The position numbers were made by a program, and so were the translations under genes. Positions 17,976 to 26,833 of a stretch of 64,000 nucleotides of DNA are shown here, in pieces. Origin of the DNA: Bacillota bacterium (GTDB lineage: Bacteria > Bacillota > UBA4882 > UBA10575). The notes under the pieces were generated by a model that did no database searches, had not been told where the DNA came from, and saw nothing but the letters and a program-made list of their open reading frames with translations. The stretch is taken from NCBI GenBank assembly GCA_029782135.1, contig JAKOVI010000162.1:17322-81321 (forward strand), given 5' to 3'. The first letter of the stretch is position 1. Each line of letters starts with the position of its first letter.

Positions 17976-18008
17976 AAAAAGGCCTCTTCATCAAAGAAGA
18001 GGCCTTTT
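17976..18008 (-). terminator. Terminator of the hydrogenase operon
   Basis: Long stem AAAAGGCCTCTTC / GAAGAGGCCTTTT with a six-base loop and a T run on the minus strand, 18 bases past the hydA stop. Confidence 0.93.
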
Positions 18009-18025
18009 CCGGCAAGGTGTAATCC

Positions 18026-20038
18026 TTATTCCAGTTCCGGGAGGATCTTTTCTTTAAATACCTTTTCCGCTTTGTCCGGTGTCACGCCATTAATGATCTT
18101 ATTGTTTATCTTAATCGCCGGGCTTTGTTCACAACCCTCCAGACAGAAGGTCGCATAGAGATTGATCTTCTCCGTGACCTTAGCTGCTTCAGCCTGTTGC
18201 ATAAATTTCTTCAGCGTATCATATGAACCTTTCAAGTAACAGCAGGTCCCGACACAAACGGCCACGTCTGCCTGCTCCTTCTGTTTACTGGTCAAAAGCT
18301 GGATCTGCTCGCCGTTGATCCGGCTCCGGTTCACGTAAGCGGTATGCAAAGCTTCATGCGCCACATGGCTGTTCGGTTTTTCCAGCCACCGCTCGTAAAA
18401 CTTCGCCACCACCGGGTTGTCCTGAGCCTTGCGGATCTGTGAAAGCTTATCCGCATTATAAATCCCCTTCGCCCGTTCTTTCTTTGTCTCCGGGTTGGTG
18501 GCAATCGGTTGGCCGGCGCCGCCGATACAACCACCGGGGCACGCCATTACTTCAATGAGATCGTAATGGACCTTCCCTTCCTTCAGATCTTTGAGGAGGG
18601 CTTTCGCGTTCCCCAGCCCGTGCACAACCGCCACCTTCAACTGCTGCCCGGCAATCTCAACCGTCGCTTCCTTCCGGTGCTCAAACCCTCGGACGGCAGT
18701 GAAGTTAACCTGCTCAATCGGCTCGCCGGTGACCAACTCATGGGCCGCCCGGAGCACGGCTTCCGCCACCCCGCCGGTGGCGCCGAAGATCACGCCGGCG
18801 CCCGTAGTGAAGCCGAACGGCGTGTCAAAGGACTCCACCTCCAACTGGTCAAAGCGCAAGCCGGCTTCCCGGATCATCCGCGCCAGTTCCTGGGTGGTGA
18901 GGACCAGATCGACATCCGGCACCCCGTCCGTAGTGAACTGCGGGAGGCGGGCTTCATATTTCTTCGCGGTACATGGCATAATCGAAACTACAAAGATCTC
19001 CGCGGGTTTTTTCCCCAGTTCGGGCGCCCAGTGTTTCTTCACCAGTGAACCGAACATCTGCTGCGGTGAACGGCAGGAAGAAAGGTTCTTTACATATTCG
19101 GCCTCATTATGCTCGGCATACTTCACCCAACCCGGGCAACAGGAGGTGAATTGGGGTAATCTTTCACCCTTCTTTAACCGGCCGATGAACTCGTTTGTCT
19201 CCTCAATCACTGTTAAGTCGGCGGCCAGCGAGGTGTCGAACACTTTGTCAAACCCGAGCCGCTTCAGGGCGGCAACGACCTTCCCCGTTACCAGTTCCCC
19301 GGCGGGCAAACCGAACTCTTCGCCCAAGGCCACCCGGACGGCCGGCGCCACCTGCGCGACGACCAGTTTCGCCGGGTTGTTCAGTGCCGCCCAGGCCTGG
19401 TCCGTCTCATCCTTCACGACAATCGCCGCGGTTGGGCAGACGGCACTGCACTGTCCACAGTTCACGCAGTCGACTTCGGCCAGTGCTTTATGGAAAGCAG
19501 GCGTCACCTGCGCACTGGAACCACGCCCGTTGAAGTCGAGGACACCGATCCCCTGTACTTCAGAGCACATCCGGACACAGTCACCGCAGAGAATACACTT
19601 GTTCGGATCCCTGACCAGAGAAGGGCTGGAAGTATCCAAGGGCAGCTTCAGATCCCGCTCGCCAAAGCGGATCTTCTTCACCCCGAAGCGGTTCGCCAGT
19701 TCCTGAAGCTTACAAGTCCCGTTCCGGTCGCAGGTTGTACATTCACGGTCGTGATTGGCCAGTAATAACTCGAGGACGGTCCGGCGGACCCTTTGCACCC
19801 GCGGGCTGTTGGTCAAAATTTTCATGCCGGGCGCCGGCGGGGTGGAACAGGACGCCATAATCCCGCGCCCCTCGATCTCAACCACACACATCCGGCAAGC
19901 GCCGTACAGACTAAGTTCCGAATGGTAACAGAAGGTCGGGAGCTCAATCCCAATCTTCCGCGTCAACTCCAGGATGCTCTTCTCCCCGTTCAGCGGCACG
20001 ACCTGACCATCGATCAGCACTGTATTTTTTTCTGTCAT
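18026..20038 (-). CDS. hydA: [FeFe]-hydrogenase catalytic subunit HydA (NADH-dependent complex)
   Basis: 670 residues. N-terminal 2Fe-2S domain (Cys37, 48, 51, 64), His/Cys 4Fe-4S domain (HDRECTTC, 96-103), two 4Fe-4S motifs (148-158, 191-201), then the H-cluster domain: L1 TSCCPGW (Cys300/301), L2 MPCTAKKYE (Cys356), L3 MACPGGCIGGAGQP (Cys500/504). The last about 80 residues form a thioredoxin-like 2Fe-2S domain (Cys595, 599, 632, 636). All catalytic residues are present. With HydB and HydC it should form the electron-bifurcating H2-producing complex of Thermotoga/Thermoanaerobacter type. It starts two bases after hydB, behind AAGGAGGG. Confidence 0.96.
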   Translation of the reverse strand: MTEKNTVLIDGQVVPLNGEKSILELTRKIGIELPTFCYHSELSLYGACRMCVVEIEGRGIMASCSTPPAPGMKILTNSPRVQRVRRTVLELLLANHDRECTTCDRNGTCKLQELANRFGVKKIRFGERDLKLPLDTSSPSLVRDPNKCILCGDCVRMCSEVQGIGVLDFNGRGSSAQVTPAFHKALAEVDCVNCGQCSAVCPTAAIVVKDETDQAWAALNNPAKLVVAQVAPAVRVALGEEFGLPAGELVTGKVVAALKRLGFDKVFDTSLAADLTVIEETNEFIGRLKKGERLPQFTSCCPGWVKYAEHNEAEYVKNLSSCRSPQQMFGSLVKKHWAPELGKKPAEIFVVSIMPCTAKKYEARLPQFTTDGVPDVDLVLTTQELARMIREAGLRFDQLEVESFDTPFGFTTGAGVIFGATGGVAEAVLRAAHELVTGEPIEQVNFTAVRGFEHRKEATVEIAGQQLKVAVVHGLGNAKALLKDLKEGKVHYDLIEVMACPGGCIGGAGQPIATNPETKKERAKGIYNADKLSQIRKAQDNPVVAKFYERWLEKPNSHVAHEALHTAYVNRSRINGEQIQLLTSKQKEQADVAVCVGTCCYLKGSYDTLKKFMQQAEAAKVTEKINLYATFCLEGCEQSPAIKINNKIINGVTPDKAEKVFKEKILPELE

Positions 20039-20040
20039 CC

Positions 20041-21924
20041 TTATCCCTCCTTAATTGCCTTAAACGGACATGTGCTAACGCAAGCTCCACATTTGATACA
20101 CTTTTCCTGATCGATTGTAAACGGTTTTTTGATCTCGCCGCTAATCGCTTGTACCGGACAGGACCTTGCGCATTTGCTACAACCTTTACATTTTTCCGGG
20201 TCGATCGCGTACCCTTTGAGGGCGGAACAAACCCCGGCCGGACACTTCTTATCCACTACGTGGGCGATATACTCGTCTTTAAAGTACTTCAGCATCGTCA
20301 GCACCGGATTCGGCGCTGTTTTCCCCAAACCGCAGAGCGACCCGTCACGCACCGCTTCCGCCAAATCCTGCAGAAGCTCAACATCTTCCGGCCGTCCTTG
20401 CCCGTCGACCGCGCGTTGGAGAATTTCGAGCATCCGCTTGGTCCCTTCCCGGCAGGGCACGCATTTGCCGCAGGATTCATTCTGGGTAAAATTCATAAAG
20501 AACCGGGCGACCTCCACCATACAGGTGTCCTCATTCATCACGACCAGCCCGCCGGAGCCAATCATCGCACCGGCCGAGAGCAACGAATCATAATCGAGTT
20601 TTAAGTCAAGATGTTCTTCGGTCAAACACCCGCCCGAAGGACCGCCGATCTGGACCGCTTTGAACTTTTTCCCGCCGCGGATCCCGCCGCCAATCTCAAA
20701 AACCACTTCGCGCAGGGTAATACCCATCGGAACTTCAATCAGCCCGGTATTCGCCACCTGGCCGGTGAGGGCAAATGTCTTGGTCCCCGGACTCTTTTCC
20801 GTGCCAAACTGCCGGAACCAGTCCGCGCCATGCTGGATAATCAGGGGGACATTGCCTAGAGTCTCCACATTATTGATGACAGTCGGTTTTCCCCAGAGGC
20901 CGCACTGGGCCGGGTAGGGCGGTTTCGGACTGGGCATCCCGCGTTTCCCTTCGATCGAAGCGATTAAGGCGGTTTCCTCACCGCAGACAAACGCTCCGGC
21001 CCCTTCTTTGATATGGATCTCGAAATTAAAACCGGTTCCTAAAATATCCTGACCGAGCAGTCCGAACTCCCGCGCGGCGGCAATCGCGGTTTTCAGCCGT
21101 TGCACGGCCAACGGGTACTCCGCCCGCACATAGATATAACCTTCATCCGCCCCGATCGCGTAACCGGCAATCATCATCCCTTCCAGGATAAGGTGCGGAT
21201 CGCCTTCCAACAGGCTCCGGTCCATGAAAGCACCGGGGTCTCCTTCATCGCCGTTACAGATGACATATTTCTTCGGGCTCTCTTCGATCCGGGTTAATTC
21301 CCACTTCCGCCCGGTCGGGAAACCGCCGCCACCCCGCCCCCGCAGCCCGGAATCGGTAACTTCCTTACAAACTTCCGCCGGGGTCATCGTCGTCACGGCG
21401 CGGATTAAGGCCTGGTAACCACCGTCCGCAATGTATTCGCGGATATCATCCGGCGCAATCACGCCGCAATGCTGCAGTGAGGTTCTTTTCTGGTAACGGT
21501 AAAACGGAATCTGGTTCTCCTGGGCAAAGACTTCGCCGGTCACCGGATGCCGGTACAAGAGGCGTTCGACCGGTTGCCCGCCGCTCAATAAGGCCTCAAC
21601 AATCTCCGCCGCATCTTCCGGCTTTACTTTGGTATAAAGCACGCCGGAGGGCTCGAGCCGGACGAGAGGACCTTTTTCGCAGAACCCGTGGCAACCGCTG
21701 GTCACAACGGTCACGCCGGTTTTTTCCGCTTCCAAAATCAAATCAACGGTAACAAACACGCCCCGGGCCTCTACTTCCTGCTTTAAAGCCTGATAAACCT
21801 GTAAGGAACCGTTCGCCACGCACCCGGTCCCGGCACAAACAAGAATCCTTGCTTTTTCTTTCTGAAAAGCCTGCTGCCATTGTTGCTGCCACTGTTTAAG
21901 CTGGTCTAAGGCTGGACTATTCAT
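20041..21924 (-). CDS. hydB: Hydrogenase NADH/FMN subunit HydB (NuoF-like)
   Basis: 627 residues. N-terminal thioredoxin-like 2Fe-2S domain (CAGTGCVANGS, GCHGFCEKGP), a NuoF core with the FMN/NADH glycine-rich GRGGGGFPTGRKWE and the 4Fe-4S ligand block ESCGKCVPCREG, and a C-terminal double 4Fe-4S ferredoxin (CKGCSKCARSCP, CIKCGACVSTCP). It oxidises or reduces NAD(H) for the HydABC complex and is the site where bifurcation is thought to occur. Its ATG overlaps hydC by 8 bases and is preceded by AAGGAGG. Confidence 0.96.
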   Translation of the reverse strand: MNSPALDQLKQWQQQWQQAFQKEKARILVCAGTGCVANGSLQVYQALKQEVEARGVFVTVDLILEAEKTGVTVVTSGCHGFCEKGPLVRLEPSGVLYTKVKPEDAAEIVEALLSGGQPVERLLYRHPVTGEVFAQENQIPFYRYQKRTSLQHCGVIAPDDIREYIADGGYQALIRAVTTMTPAEVCKEVTDSGLRGRGGGGFPTGRKWELTRIEESPKKYVICNGDEGDPGAFMDRSLLEGDPHLILEGMMIAGYAIGADEGYIYVRAEYPLAVQRLKTAIAAAREFGLLGQDILGTGFNFEIHIKEGAGAFVCGEETALIASIEGKRGMPSPKPPYPAQCGLWGKPTVINNVETLGNVPLIIQHGADWFRQFGTEKSPGTKTFALTGQVANTGLIEVPMGITLREVVFEIGGGIRGGKKFKAVQIGGPSGGCLTEEHLDLKLDYDSLLSAGAMIGSGGLVVMNEDTCMVEVARFFMNFTQNESCGKCVPCREGTKRMLEILQRAVDGQGRPEDVELLQDLAEAVRDGSLCGLGKTAPNPVLTMLKYFKDEYIAHVVDKKCPAGVCSALKGYAIDPEKCKGCSKCARSCPVQAISGEIKKPFTIDQEKCIKCGACVSTCPFKAIKEG

Positions 21925-22450
21925 CTTTCGCTTCCTCCTTCATGATCTCGTCTATGATCAAATTGATCGCCTCCGGGGTCATTTGCCCGTAAATCTTATC
22001 ATTAATCATCACAACCGGTGCCAATCCGCAAGCCCCCAGACAGGAGACTGTTTCCACGGTAAACCGCAGGTCATCGGTTGTCTTCTTTTTCCCGGCCAGA
22101 TTGAACCGCTTCAGCACAGCTTCCCGCACCGGATCAGAACCCCGGACATGGCAGGCCGTCCCGTCACAGATCTTGATCACATATTTGCCCTTCGGTTCCA
22201 ACGAGAACTGGGCATAAAATGTGGCCACCCCAAAGACGCTCGCCGGTGAAAGATCCAAAGCCGTCGCAATATAGGTCAGGATCTCTTCCGGTAAATAACG
22301 GTACTCTTCCTGTACTTCCTGAAGGATCGGGATCAGGGCCGATCTGGAGCGCCCCAGCCGGTTAATCACCTCGTTTACTTTTTCAAATTTCCGCTGGTAG
22401 GTAGAGGATTGTTTCTCCCCGGGCATCGCCATTGCTAACTCTTGTTTCAT
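21917..22450 (-). CDS. hydC: Hydrogenase 2Fe-2S subunit HydC (NuoE-like)
   Basis: 177 residues of the NuoE/HydC family. The thioredoxin-like domain carries the four 2Fe-2S cysteines in CDGTACHVRG and CLGACGLAPV. It joins HydB and HydA as the smallest subunit. The helical N-terminus (RKFEKVNEVINRLG) is typical. It lies 87 bases after the SpoIIE-type phosphatase gene and overlaps hydB, so translation of the three hyd genes is coupled. Confidence 0.95.
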   Translation of the reverse strand: MKQELAMAMPGEKQSSTYQRKFEKVNEVINRLGRSRSALIPILQEVQEEYRYLPEEILTYIATALDLSPASVFGVATFYAQFSLEPKGKYVIKICDGTACHVRGSDPVREAVLKRFNLAGKKKTTDDLRFTVETVSCLGACGLAPVVMINDKIYGQMTPEAINLIIDEIMKEEAKDE

Positions 22451-22537
22451 CCGTTGCGTCCCCTTTCATCAATGTAATTGTTTTGCTCATCAAGCTAACT
22501 GTCTTGCAATCGACCGGTCTGAAAGAAACCGTCGCGG

Positions 22538-23698
22538 TTAAAAGTAAAGTAATTCGACCTGTTTCCCCCGCTGTTCCAGGTTTTCGGCGATCTCTTTCAC
22601 CACTTGCATTTTCAGCGCCATATTTAATGGTAAATCCGGATTCTGGTGGGCCGGGTTAATCGCTCTTCCCACCAAGAATTTAATCCGGTCGCTTTCCAGT
22701 AAATACTGTGAGAGCAGGGTTACGGCATTCTTCTTCTTCTTGCTGTTTTTCTCAACAGGCTGGGTTTCCGGATTTTTCAACAACTCAAGGGTCTTACTCA
22801 GGGTGATAATCCCTTCGGTCACCAGATCAATCCCCCGCAGTTTTCCGTACGGTGGAACCTCGGGATCCAATTCCTTTAAATCGACTTTGATCTCTGTCCC
22901 CAGTTCCCGGGCAAGGATCGAGCCGGTCGTCCCGCCGCAGACCACTTTTTTCCCATCCTCTTCCTTGAGCAGCTGGACGATCCTCCGGTCGTCTTCCCGG
23001 TTCTGCGGCGGACCAACCGCTACCGTTAAAGTCCGCGGCGTCCTGATCTTCAGTACTAATGCGGTTGTGTCGTCACCCGGCCGGCAGGCATAAAGTTGCT
23101 CGCAGGCTGCGATGATCTGCTGGCTTAAACTCCGGGCATCCGGATTCTTTTTAACCAGTTTTTTAAGGTAGTCGGCGACATCACTCCACTGCCAGCCGAG
23201 GTTCAATACCCCGCCGATCCCGGCATGGATCACCCCGTCGGAGACGGTCACCATGACGTCACCCGGGACGGCCTGGAACCGGCATTCTTTAATCCGGCGG
23301 CCGCAGATCTCAATCTCGTGCCAAGGAAGCGGGATGATCTCCCCCTCCCGCAGGAAAAAGAGCGTGGGATTGTCAAATTCGGCGACGTAAACCTCGCCAT
23401 TGACCGTAACCTGAATGATGGTAAAAGTGGAATAGGCCAGATCCCGTTTTTGGCAGACCGGAAGGGTCTGGGAGACGGTCTCGACCACCTCTTCAAGGGC
23501 GGCGCCGTTTTTGAACATGGTGGTAATAATCTTCGCCGTCATCTTGGAGAGGATATTGGCCTTCACGCCGCTCCCCAGACCGTCGGCCAACACGGCAACG
23601 ACAAAATCGGGGGTGCGTACCACCTCGACATTGTCCCCGCAGAGTTCCTCGGCATATTTCGCCAGACCGGCCCACTCCAGGTCGATATAGATCTTCAT
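22538..23698 (-). CDS. SpoIIE-type PP2C serine phosphatase of the hydrogenase operon
   Basis: 386 residues with a PP2C/SpoIIE domain over about 1-225: metal-binding LADGLGSGVKAN (Asp39) and TVSDGV, and the final PGDDTTALVLK. The remaining C-terminal region (about 230-386, GGTTGSILARELG) is a separate domain seen behind such phosphatases in hydrogenase loci. It should dephosphorylate a serine/threonine protein, perhaps an anti-sigma antagonist or hydrogenase component. Its ATG overlaps the sensory hydrogenase stop by 4 bases. No cognate kinase is in the window unless it is PrkC at 38-40 kb. Confidence 0.88.
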   Translation of the reverse strand: MKIYIDLEWAGLAKYAEELCGDNVEVVRTPDFVVAVLADGLGSGVKANILSKMTAKIITTMFKNGAALEEVVETVSQTLPVCQKRDLAYSTFTIIQVTVNGEVYVAEFDNPTLFFLREGEIIPLPWHEIEICGRRIKECRFQAVPGDVMVTVSDGVIHAGIGGVLNLGWQWSDVADYLKKLVKKNPDARSLSQQIIAACEQLYACRPGDDTTALVLKIRTPRTLTVAVGPPQNREDDRRIVQLLKEEDGKKVVCGGTTGSILARELGTEIKVDLKELDPEVPPYGKLRGIDLVTEGIITLSKTLELLKNPETQPVEKNSKKKKNAVTLLSQYLLESDRIKFLVGRAINPAHQNPDLPLNMALKMQVVKEIAENLEQRGKQVELLYF

Positions 23699-25428
23699 TG
23701 GGCATTCCCGTCCTCATTCTTTATTAACTTAATCAGCTTCGTGAGTAGGACTTTTGTTTCCGCGGTCGTCTCTCCCAGCAACCCGGCAATCTCCTGGGCG
23801 ACGCGCATCTGCTTGTCAATCACTTCCTGTGCTTTCGTGAGCGTCTCCCCCCGCACCAAAGTCAGCTTGTCGCGTTGCTCTTTTTCCCGCGTAATATCAA
23901 CAAAGATCCCGATGATCACGTCCTCCGGCTCAACATAGAAGACTGCTTGCCAGGTATAGATCGCATAAGCCGGGTAACCGACCTCGCCGGTGACCAACTG
24001 CTTTGTCTCGAGCGCCTTTACAAACGGGGCTGGATCGATCAACACCTGGAGATTTTGCCCGGCCACCTGCTCCTGGCGGCACTGAAATTTCTTTTCGGCC
24101 GCCGGATTGACCTCAATGATCCGTAATTCGCGGTCCACGACAATGATCGCGTTCGGTGTATTGCTGCAGATCAGATTGGCCCGCGACTCGGCTTTCGCCC
24201 GCATATACGGAATGCACATTTCGGTCTCCGCCATCCCCTCCAGGACGGCTCGTGCTTTCTCCCGGCATGAGTTATAGCCGCAGGCACCGCAGTTCAGCTC
24301 GTCGTCCGGACTGAACTTCCCGGTCTTGGCCAACACCTGCCTGATTGCTTCCTCGCTTGGCGCCGGGGAATGAACCTGGCGCTTGGTGTAAAGCGTGAAG
24401 AGCTTGCTCCGGTCCAAACCCGCTTCTTTACCCGCTTCTCCTGGTGACCGGTCTTGCTGTTGGGCATTGACCCCGGATTGGGTGTAACGGAGCAGGCGTT
24501 CCCGCCGGGCGTAAAGACTAAGTCCACTCTTTAATCCGGGCCCCATCAGGCATCCGCCCCGGCAGGCCAAGAGCTCAACCAGGCGCAAACTGTTTTTAAC
24601 CTGGTCAAACTCCCGCAAAAACGCAGTAATCTCATCCAGCCCGTCGACGGTTAAGATCTCCTCCGCCAAGAGATCGGTACTCAAGCGCGCCGTTTTGGCC
24701 AGTCCGCCGGGGGCCGGGAAAATGCGGGCTTGTCCACCCACCCGGTCAAAAACGCCCGGTTGTAGGCTTGAAGAATCAACCTCCACCTCTGCCAACAGCT
24801 CGCTTAACTCGGTAAAGGTTAAAACAGCATCAATGACCCCGCGGTGCTCCGCCCGCCAGTACTCTGCCTTCTTCCCCAGGCAGGGTCCGACAAAGACGAC
24901 TTTCACCTCAGGGCCGTATTTTGCTTTCAGCAGCTTCCCATGGGCAACCATCGGGGAGACTACCGGTGCCAAATACTTGATTAAATGGGGATAATAAATC
25001 TCGATTAAATTCACCACCGCCGGGCAACAACTGGTAATCAACGGCTGCCCGTCATTGAGCAACCGTAAATGCTCCTGCGCCACCAGTTCCGCTCCTTCGG
25101 CAGTTTCAGTCACATAGGTGAAACCGAAGGCCCGTAAAGCACTCACCAACTGTTCCGGGCTGGCGAATTCTTCGGTCGCCACAAAGGAAGGGGCTAAACT
25201 GACGGCAATTTGCTCACCATCGTCAAGCATCTTTCGGACCTGCGCTTTACCGTCCACCGCCCGTTTCGCCTGTTGCGGGCAGACCATCACACACCACCCG
25301 TCAGCGATGCAGCGCTCTTCGATGACTTCCGCGTGTCCGGCCGTGACCTTAATCGCTTTCACCGGGCAGTGGCGAACGCATTTATAACAATCGCGACAAC
25401 TGGCTTCGATCGTTGTGATAATTCCCAT
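23695..25428 (-). CDS. Sensory [FeFe]-hydrogenase with PAS domain (HydS-like, group C)
   Basis: 577 residues. Ferredoxin domain (CRDCYKCVRHC, 11-21; further Cys40, 46, 50), H-cluster domain with variant motifs L1 TSCCPAV (134/135), L2 GPCLGKK (183), L3 LACRGGCLMGPG (289/293), a CGACGYNSC 4Fe-4S motif (380-388), a PAS domain (about 418-520) and a final helical segment. The PAS tail and altered L2/L3 match putative sensory hydrogenases rather than catalytic HydA. It probably reports H2 or redox state to the coupled phosphatase. The start at ATG 25426-25428 follows GGGGG, which avoids the long overlap with the upstream gene. Confidence 0.9.
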   Translation of the reverse strand: MGIITTIEASCRDCYKCVRHCPVKAIKVTAGHAEVIEERCIADGWCVMVCPQQAKRAVDGKAQVRKMLDDGEQIAVSLAPSFVATEEFASPEQLVSALRAFGFTYVTETAEGAELVAQEHLRLLNDGQPLITSCCPAVVNLIEIYYPHLIKYLAPVVSPMVAHGKLLKAKYGPEVKVVFVGPCLGKKAEYWRAEHRGVIDAVLTFTELSELLAEVEVDSSSLQPGVFDRVGGQARIFPAPGGLAKTARLSTDLLAEEILTVDGLDEITAFLREFDQVKNSLRLVELLACRGGCLMGPGLKSGLSLYARRERLLRYTQSGVNAQQQDRSPGEAGKEAGLDRSKLFTLYTKRQVHSPAPSEEAIRQVLAKTGKFSPDDELNCGACGYNSCREKARAVLEGMAETEMCIPYMRAKAESRANLICSNTPNAIIVVDRELRIIEVNPAAEKKFQCRQEQVAGQNLQVLIDPAPFVKALETKQLVTGEVGYPAYAIYTWQAVFYVEPEDVIIGIFVDITREKEQRDKLTLVRGETLTKAQEVIDKQMRVAQEIAGLLGETTAETKVLLTKLIKLIKNEDGNAQ

Positions 25429-25453
25429 CACTTTTCCCCCTTCCGCTCCGGGA

Positions 25454-25696
25454 TCAATCGGCCAAGATCCACTGCCGAAAAAACTTCCCCACATTGTCTT
25501 TGGTGATTGAGGTGTAAAGCACTCCATCGAGCGCGACGGTAACTCCCGATTGACACTGGCCCAAACAAAAGGTTGCCTTCAGCTCGACCTGTTCTTGCAG
25601 TTGGTATTCTTGGAGTAATCTTTGCAACTCTCTGATTACCTCATAAGCACCTTTCAGGTGACAAGAACTGCCGACACAGACCGAGAGTGTTTTCAT
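25454..25696 (-). CDS. Small thioredoxin-like 2Fe-2S ferredoxin
   Basis: 80 residues with four spaced cysteines (Cys7, 12, 44, 48: CVGSSC and CLGQC), the thioredoxin-like 2Fe-2S pattern also found at the N-terminus of HydB and the C-terminus of HydA. It is probably an electron carrier or a signalling partner of the downstream sensory hydrogenase, 25 bases away. The ATG at 25694-25696 lies behind AAGGAGGGG; a longer frame upstream lacks a ribosome site and would cover the Rex box. Confidence 0.88.
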   Translation of the reverse strand: MKTLSVCVGSSCHLKGAYEVIRELQRLLQEYQLQEQVELKATFCLGQCQSGVTVALDGVLYTSITKDNVGKFFRQWILAD

Positions 25697-25716
25697 CAAA
25701 ACCCCTCCTTGGCCCT

Positions 25717-25734
25717 TTGTGAATACTTTCACAT
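25717..25734. promoter_or_regulatory. Rex operator upstream of the hydrogenase operon
   Basis: TTGTGAATACTTTCACAT matches the Rex consensus TTGTGA-N4-TTTCACAA with one mismatch. It lies in the 62-base gap between rex and the 2Fe-2S gene, about 20 bases before the start, so Rex should control the downstream operon separately from itself. Confidence 0.8.
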
Positions 25735-25758
25735 GCTTTGCGAAAAAAAATTACGCTC

Positions 25759-26397
25759 TCACCCAAGTTTCCTTGATAAATGATGGACCAGTGTTAAGAC
25801 TCCTGCGACTAAATCTTCATATTGGACAATGATATTCTCCGGTACCTCCAAGCGGATTGGTGCAAAGTTCCAAATGGCTTTAAATCCCGCTTCAACCACC
25901 AAATCCGCCACTTTTTGCGCGGCCGCCGCCGGGACGGTCAAAACCGCAATCTCCAAGCCAAGCCTGGCGGTTTGGGCGTGAAGTTCCGCCAATGGATAGA
26001 CCGGGACACCGGCGATCGCCGTTCCAATCTTTCCTTTGTCGATCTCAAACAGCGCTTTTACTTCCAGCCCATGCTGTTGCAACCCGCGGTAACCGGCTAG
26101 TGCCGTCCCCAATTTCCCGGCCCCGATAATCGCCAAGCGCCGTTTCTTTTGCATCCCCAGGATCTCTTTGATTCTGCCAAGTAAACAAGCGACATCATAA
26201 CCTGCTCCCCGGATCCCAAGCCCACCGAAATATGAGAGGTCCTTTCGCAGTTGACTTGAGGTGATCCCGAGCTTCTGCGCAATCTCTTCCGAAGAAACCA
26301 AAGTAATTCCCAAGTGGTCATACTCCGTCAACGCCTGCAAATACAGGGGAAGCCGGGAAACCGTCGCTTTAGGAATTACAACCAATCCTTCTTCCAT
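25759..26397 (-). CDS. rex: Redox-sensing transcriptional repressor Rex
   Basis: 212 residues. N-terminal winged helix (about 1-80, KATVSRLPLYLQAL and SSQLRKDLSYFGG) and a Rossmann NAD(H) domain with the glycine-rich IIGAGKLGTALAGY. Rex binds DNA at low NADH/NAD+ and releases it as NADH rises. The ATG follows AAGGAG by 9 bases. Two Rex boxes in its own promoter indicate autorepression; a third follows its stop, before the hydrogenase operon. Confidence 0.96.
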   Translation of the reverse strand: MEEGLVVIPKATVSRLPLYLQALTEYDHLGITLVSSEEIAQKLGITSSQLRKDLSYFGGLGIRGAGYDVACLLGRIKEILGMQKKRRLAIIGAGKLGTALAGYRGLQQHGLEVKALFEIDKGKIGTAIAGVPVYPLAELHAQTARLGLEIAVLTVPAAAAQKVADLVVEAGFKAIWNFAPIRLEVPENIIVQYEDLVAGVLTLVHHLSRKLG

Positions 26398-26409
26398 CCG
26401 CTTGTCTCC

Positions 26410-26427
26410 TTGTGATTATTTTCACAA
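26410..26427. promoter_or_regulatory. Rex operator 1 at the rex start region
   Basis: TTGTGATTATTTTCACAA is a full TTGTGA-N4-TTTCACAA Rex box. It lies just downstream of the rex -10, about where transcription begins. Confidence 0.9.
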
Positions 26428-26431
26428 TGTT

Positions 26432-26460
26432 ATTGTAACTGATTGTTACTTTTTTCACAA
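26432..26460 (-). promoter_or_regulatory. rex promoter
   Basis: Minus-strand TTGTGA (26455-26460), 17-base spacer, TACAAT (26432-26437). The -35 lies inside Rex box 2, and Rex box 1 follows the -10, so bound Rex would block RNA polymerase on both sides. Confidence 0.85.
26443..26460. promoter_or_regulatory. Rex operator 2 over the rex -35
   Basis: TTGTTACTTTTTTCACAA matches the Rex consensus except for one base in the left half. Its centre is 33 bases, about three helical turns, from box 1, which would allow cooperative binding on one face. Confidence 0.75.
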
Positions 26461-26612
26461 GATCATCTTTGTAAATTCACCGTAAAGTTCGGACCGACCC
26501 GGCTTTGTTCGTTCGTATTTGACCAGCGGCCTTGTGGAACCGGCTAATGTGATCTTTCGTATTGCCAATCTTCCCCGCTTTTTTCGCTTCTTACCGCAGA
26601 GTTGCTATTTGG

Positions 26613-26640
26613 AAAAATAAAGCCTCCTGGTGGAGGCTTT
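26613..26640 (-). terminator. Terminator of the tRNA operon
   Basis: Stem AAGCCTCC / GGAGGCTT (26620-26627 with 26632-26639) and TATTTTT on the minus strand, 15 bases past tRNA-Phe. Confidence 0.9.
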
Positions 26641-26654
26641 TCTGGCAAAAAAAA

Positions 26655-26730
26655 TGGTGCCAAGGGACGGAATCGAACCGCCGACACGGGGATTTTCAGT
26701 CCCCTGCTCTACCTACTGAGCTACCTTGGC
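26655..26730 (-). tRNA. tRNA-Phe (GAA)
   Basis: Full cloverleaf; acceptor GCCAAGG pairs with CCTTGGC, anticodon loop CTGAAAA gives GAA. CCA is encoded. Confidence 0.97.
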
Positions 26731-26748
26731 ACGTTGTTTATTCAAATA

Positions 26749-26825
26749 TGGCGGAGCCGACGGGACTCGAACCCGCGATCTCCAGCGTGACAGGCTGGCA
26801 TGTTAAACCACTACACTACGGCTCC
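26749..26825 (-). tRNA. tRNA-Asp (GTC)
   Basis: Acceptor GGAGCCG pairs with CGGCTCC; anticodon loop CTGTCAC gives GTC. CCA is encoded. Confidence 0.97.
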
Positions 26826-26833
26826 TCGCAGAT

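Noticed and set aside
18591..19706. Long plus-strand ORF (371 codons) opposite hydA
   Set aside because: Antisense shadow of a certain gene; Ser/Arg/Pro-rich composition and no domain.
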